Positions 12,914 to 14,977 of a DNA stretch of 14,977 nucleotides are shown here, piece by piece. The stretch covers positions 1 to 14,977 of the forward strand of contig CAZOHN010000075.1 in assembly GCA_964579325.1 (NCBI GenBank). The letters run 5' to 3'. Source of the DNA: CAZOHN01 sp964579325 (GTDB lineage Bacteria > Pseudomonadota > Alphaproteobacteria > Rhodobacterales > Rhodobacteraceae). Both the position numbers and the translations under genes were made by a program. Position 1 is the first letter of the stretch. The number at the start of each line of letters is the position of its first letter. Below the pieces are notes generated by a model. That model saw only the letters and a list, made by a program, of their open reading frames with translations, was not told the origin of the DNA and made no database searches.

Positions 12914-14920
12914 GTGAAACAGCCGGATGATCCCGACGCCGGGGACCTCACTCCCCGGCGACTTCACGTCTACAACGGCGGCTTCTTTGTCCGCCCCCGC
13001 ATCCAGCGCATCCTCGCCCTCGCCGGCTATGAAGTGACGCTCGGCGCGCCGGGGGCGGACGGCTTCGTAGGCGTCTGGGGTACAAGCCCGACCTCGGGGC
13101 GCGGCGAGGCGGTGGCCGCGATCACGGGGGCGGGCGTGATCCGGGTCGAAGACGCCTTCCTCCGCTCGGTCCGACCGGGCCGCGCGGGCGATCCCCCGCT
13201 GGGGCTATTGATCGACCCAAAGGGCGTGCATTTCGACCCGTCGACCCCTTCGTACATCGAACACCTCCTGGCCACCGACCCGCTCGATGATTTTGCACTT
13301 CTCGAACGCGCACGAGCCGCAATCGAGCGTCTCAAGGCGTCGGATCTTTCGAAATACAACATCCATGACCCGTCACTGCCAGTACCAGACCCCGGTTACG
13401 CACTGGTGATCGACCAGACCGAGGGCGACGCCTCCGTCACCGCAAGCGGCGCGAATGCCGCGACCTTCGCCGAGATGCTTGCCTTCGCCGAGATCGAGAA
13501 CCCCGGCGCGCGCATCCTGATAAAGTCGCATCCCGAGACCGTGGAGGGCTTCAGACCAGGCCATTTCCACGCCGGGCAGGCAAAGGGGCGCGTTTCGCTC
13601 CTGTCCGACCCGGTCTCGCCTCACCGTCTGCTCGAAGGCGCCGTAGCGGTCTATACCGTCTCCTCCCAGATGGGCTTCGAGGCGATCCTCGCGGGCCACC
13701 GGCCGCGCGTCTTCGGCCAGCCGTTCTATGCCGGCTGGGGGCTGACACAGGACGAGAACCCGGTGCCCCGGCGCGAGCGCAAGCTGACCCGGGCACAGCT
13801 TTTTGCGGCTGCGATGATCCTGGCGCCCACTTGGTACGACCCCTGTCGCGACCGGCTCTGCACGCTGGAGGAGGTTCTCGACCAGCTCGAAGCCGAGGCG
13901 CGCGTCTGGCGCGAGGATCGCGGCGGATACATAGCGGTGGGGATGCGGCGTTGGAAACGACCGCACCTGCGCGCCTTCTTCGGACGCCACCGCCCCCTCG
14001 CCTTCGCCTCGCGCCCGCCCTCGAACCCGGCTGGGCGCGGTGTCCTTGTCTGGGGCGCTTCCGACCTTTCCGACACCCCGGGCCTTCGGTGCGTCGAGGA
14101 CGGCTTTCTGCGCTCACGCGGTCTCGGCGCAGCGCTGACCCCACCCCTCTCACTCGTTGCCGACGACCTTGGACTATACTACGACCCGACGCGCTCCTCG
14201 CGCCTCGAGGCGCTTGTCGCAGAGGCCGCCACGCATCCCGACCGCCAGCTTTACCGGGCCGAAAAGCTTGTCCGTGCCCTGTCGCGCAGCGGCGCGACGA
14301 AATACAACCTCGTCGCGGGACCGCTGCCGGACCTGCCAGAGGGCCGAAAGATACTCGTGGTTGGCCAGGTCGAGGACGACGCCTCGATTCGCCTCGGCTG
14401 CCGCGAGGTGGCGACCAACCGCGCCCTTCTCGAAGCCGCGCGCGCCGATTTCCCGGGAGCGGTTCTGGTCTACAAGCCGCACCCGGATGTCGAGGCTGGC
14501 CTCCGCGACGACGCGATTCCGCCGGAGGACTTGGCCCGTCTCGCCGACGTCGTTGCCTTCAATGCCGATCCGGGAGCCCTGATCCTCGCCTGCGACGAGG
14601 TCGCAACGATGACCTCGCTTCTCGGCTTTGAGGCGCTGCTCCGCAGCCGACCTGTCACCTGCTATGGTGTGCCCTTCTACGCCGGATGGGGCCTTACGCG
14701 CGACCGTACCGCGACACCCGCTCGCCGCGCGGCGCGACCTTCGCTCGCCGCGCTCGCCCATGCTGCGTTGATCGCTTACCCCCGCTATCTTGACCCGGCG
14801 AGCGGCCTGCCCTGCCCGCCCGAAGTGATTGTGGATCGTCTCGTCACCGGCGGGACGGGCCCAGTCAAGCGCGGATTACTCGCGCGGATGCAGGCATTTC
14901 GCGGCCGGTTTTCGCGCTGA
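12914..14920 (+). CDS. kpsC: Capsule KpsC, dual-module beta-Kdo transferase
   Basis: A 668-residue cytoplasmic enzyme that alternately adds beta-Kdo residues to build the poly-Kdo linker of lipid-anchored capsules. An internal duplication is clear. N-module (about 17-320): LHVYNGGFFVRPRIQRIL, VEDAFLRS, SKYNIHD, DQTEGDAS (167-174), KSHPE (204-208), FGQPFYAGWGLT. C-module (about 345-650): VEDGFLRS, TKYNL, GQVEDDAS (484-491), KPHPD (521-525), YGVPFYAGWGLT. Both copies keep the acidic and HP motifs, so both modules look active. The start is uncertain: a GTG at 12914, four bases past the exporter stop, or a TTG at 12890 overlapping it. Neither has a clear Shine-Dalgarno, and the family motif begins only at about residue 16. 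Coupling to the upstream gene is likely. Confidence 0.93.
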   Translation: MKQPDDPDAGDLTPRRLHVYNGGFFVRPRIQRILALAGYEVTLGAPGADGFVGVWGTSPTSGRGEAVAAITGAGVIRVEDAFLRSVRPGRAGDPPLGLLIDPKGVHFDPSTPSYIEHLLATDPLDDFALLERARAAIERLKASDLSKYNIHDPSLPVPDPGYALVIDQTEGDASVTASGANAATFAEMLAFAEIENPGARILIKSHPETVEGFRPGHFHAGQAKGRVSLLSDPVSPHRLLEGAVAVYTVSSQMGFEAILAGHRPRVFGQPFYAGWGLTQDENPVPRRERKLTRAQLFAAAMILAPTWYDPCRDRLCTLEEVLDQLEAEARVWREDRGGYIAVGMRRWKRPHLRAFFGRHRPLAFASRPPSNPAGRGVLVWGASDLSDTPGLRCVEDGFLRSRGLGAALTPPLSLVADDLGLYYDPTRSSRLEALVAEAATHPDRQLYRAEKLVRALSRSGATKYNLVAGPLPDLPEGRKILVVGQVEDDASIRLGCREVATNRALLEAARADFPGAVLVYKPHPDVEAGLRDDAIPPEDLARLADVVAFNADPGALILACDEVATMTSLLGFEALLRSRPVTCYGVPFYAGWGLTRDRTATPARRAARPSLAALAHAALIAYPRYLDPASGLPCPPEVIVDRLVTGGTGPVKRGLLARMQAFRGRFSR

Positions 14921-14928
14921 CTCTTAGA

Positions 14929-14960
14929 GCGGGATGACCCTACACGGAACCGTATCCTGC
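14929..14960. other. Imperfect palindrome after kpsC
   Basis: The 57 bases after kpsC hold an imperfect dyad: GCGGGATG (14929-14936) pairs with TATCCTGC-type bases at 14953-14960 with two wobbles, and the loop contains ACGG-AA-CCGT (14944-14953). There is no T-run directly after. It resembles the dispersed AGAGCGGGAT...ATCCTGC intergenic repeats I recall from alphaproteobacteria, so it may be a repeat copy cut by the window edge, a processing stem or a terminator. Confidence 0.3.
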
Positions 14961-14977
14961 GTTTCGGATGTAGTTTT

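Noticed and set aside
1..14977. tRNA/rRNA genes, CRISPR arrays, insertion sequences or prophage genes
   Set aside because: No cloverleaf-like strings, regularly spaced repeats, transposase or integrase motifs were found on either strand; nearly all sequence is accounted for by the genes listed.

Overview
The window reads as a high-GC alphaproteobacterial chromosome segment, most likely Rhodobacterales (Roseobacter/Rhodobacter group). The grounds are the PccB/ScfR-type regulator pair, the ribB-ribH-nusB order, the VPLPA-type C-terminal sorting tag and the compact gene packing with ATGA overlaps. There is no rRNA, tRNA, CRISPR array, IS element or prophage signature that I can see, and almost all of the sequence is coding.

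Layout. (A) 1-4158, short-chain acyl-CoA block: the 5' part of a propionyl-CoA carboxylase beta-subunit gene (pccB, minus strand, running off the left edge), a divergent small DUF486-type membrane protein, a Bcr/CflA-type MFS efflux pump, and an XRE/ScfR-family regulator (PccR-like). Perfect TTTGCAAA palindromes lie in front of both pccB and the regulator gene. This fits the regulator controlling pccB and itself. (B) 4228-5061: an LCM-type (TcmP/PPM1-like) SAM methyltransferase, convergent with nusB; both genes end in one shared CTAG. (C) 5058-10293, all minus strand: ribE (riboflavin synthase), a BtuF-like binding-protein fold with no signal peptide, an unrecognised 189-aa protein with an IGHNGGP N-terminus, a secreted GDSL esterase with a VPLPA-type C-terminal anchor, a 28-bp perfect G/C palindrome, a RibBX-like DHBP synthase with a dead GTP-cyclohydrolase II domain, ribH and nusB. 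ribE, the BtuF-like gene and the 189-aa gene are joined by two 4-nt ATGA overlaps; ribH and nusB share one base. ribD and an active ribA are not in the window. (D) 10395-14920, plus strand: capsule assembly/export genes kpsS (first Kdo transfer), a Wza/KpsD-type outer-membrane lipoprotein, and two-module kpsC (poly-Kdo linker). These point to an ABC-transporter-dependent (group 2-like) capsule; the kpsMT/E genes would lie outside the window.

Most notable points: the cytoplasm-predicted BtuF-like protein coupled to riboflavin synthase and to an uncharacterised IGHNGGP protein; the inferred ScfR operators, one overlapping the regulator's own Shine-Dalgarno; the decayed GCHII domain; and the 28-bp all-G/C palindrome between the esterase gene and ribB. 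All functional calls come from reading motifs and from memory of protein families; no database search was run.
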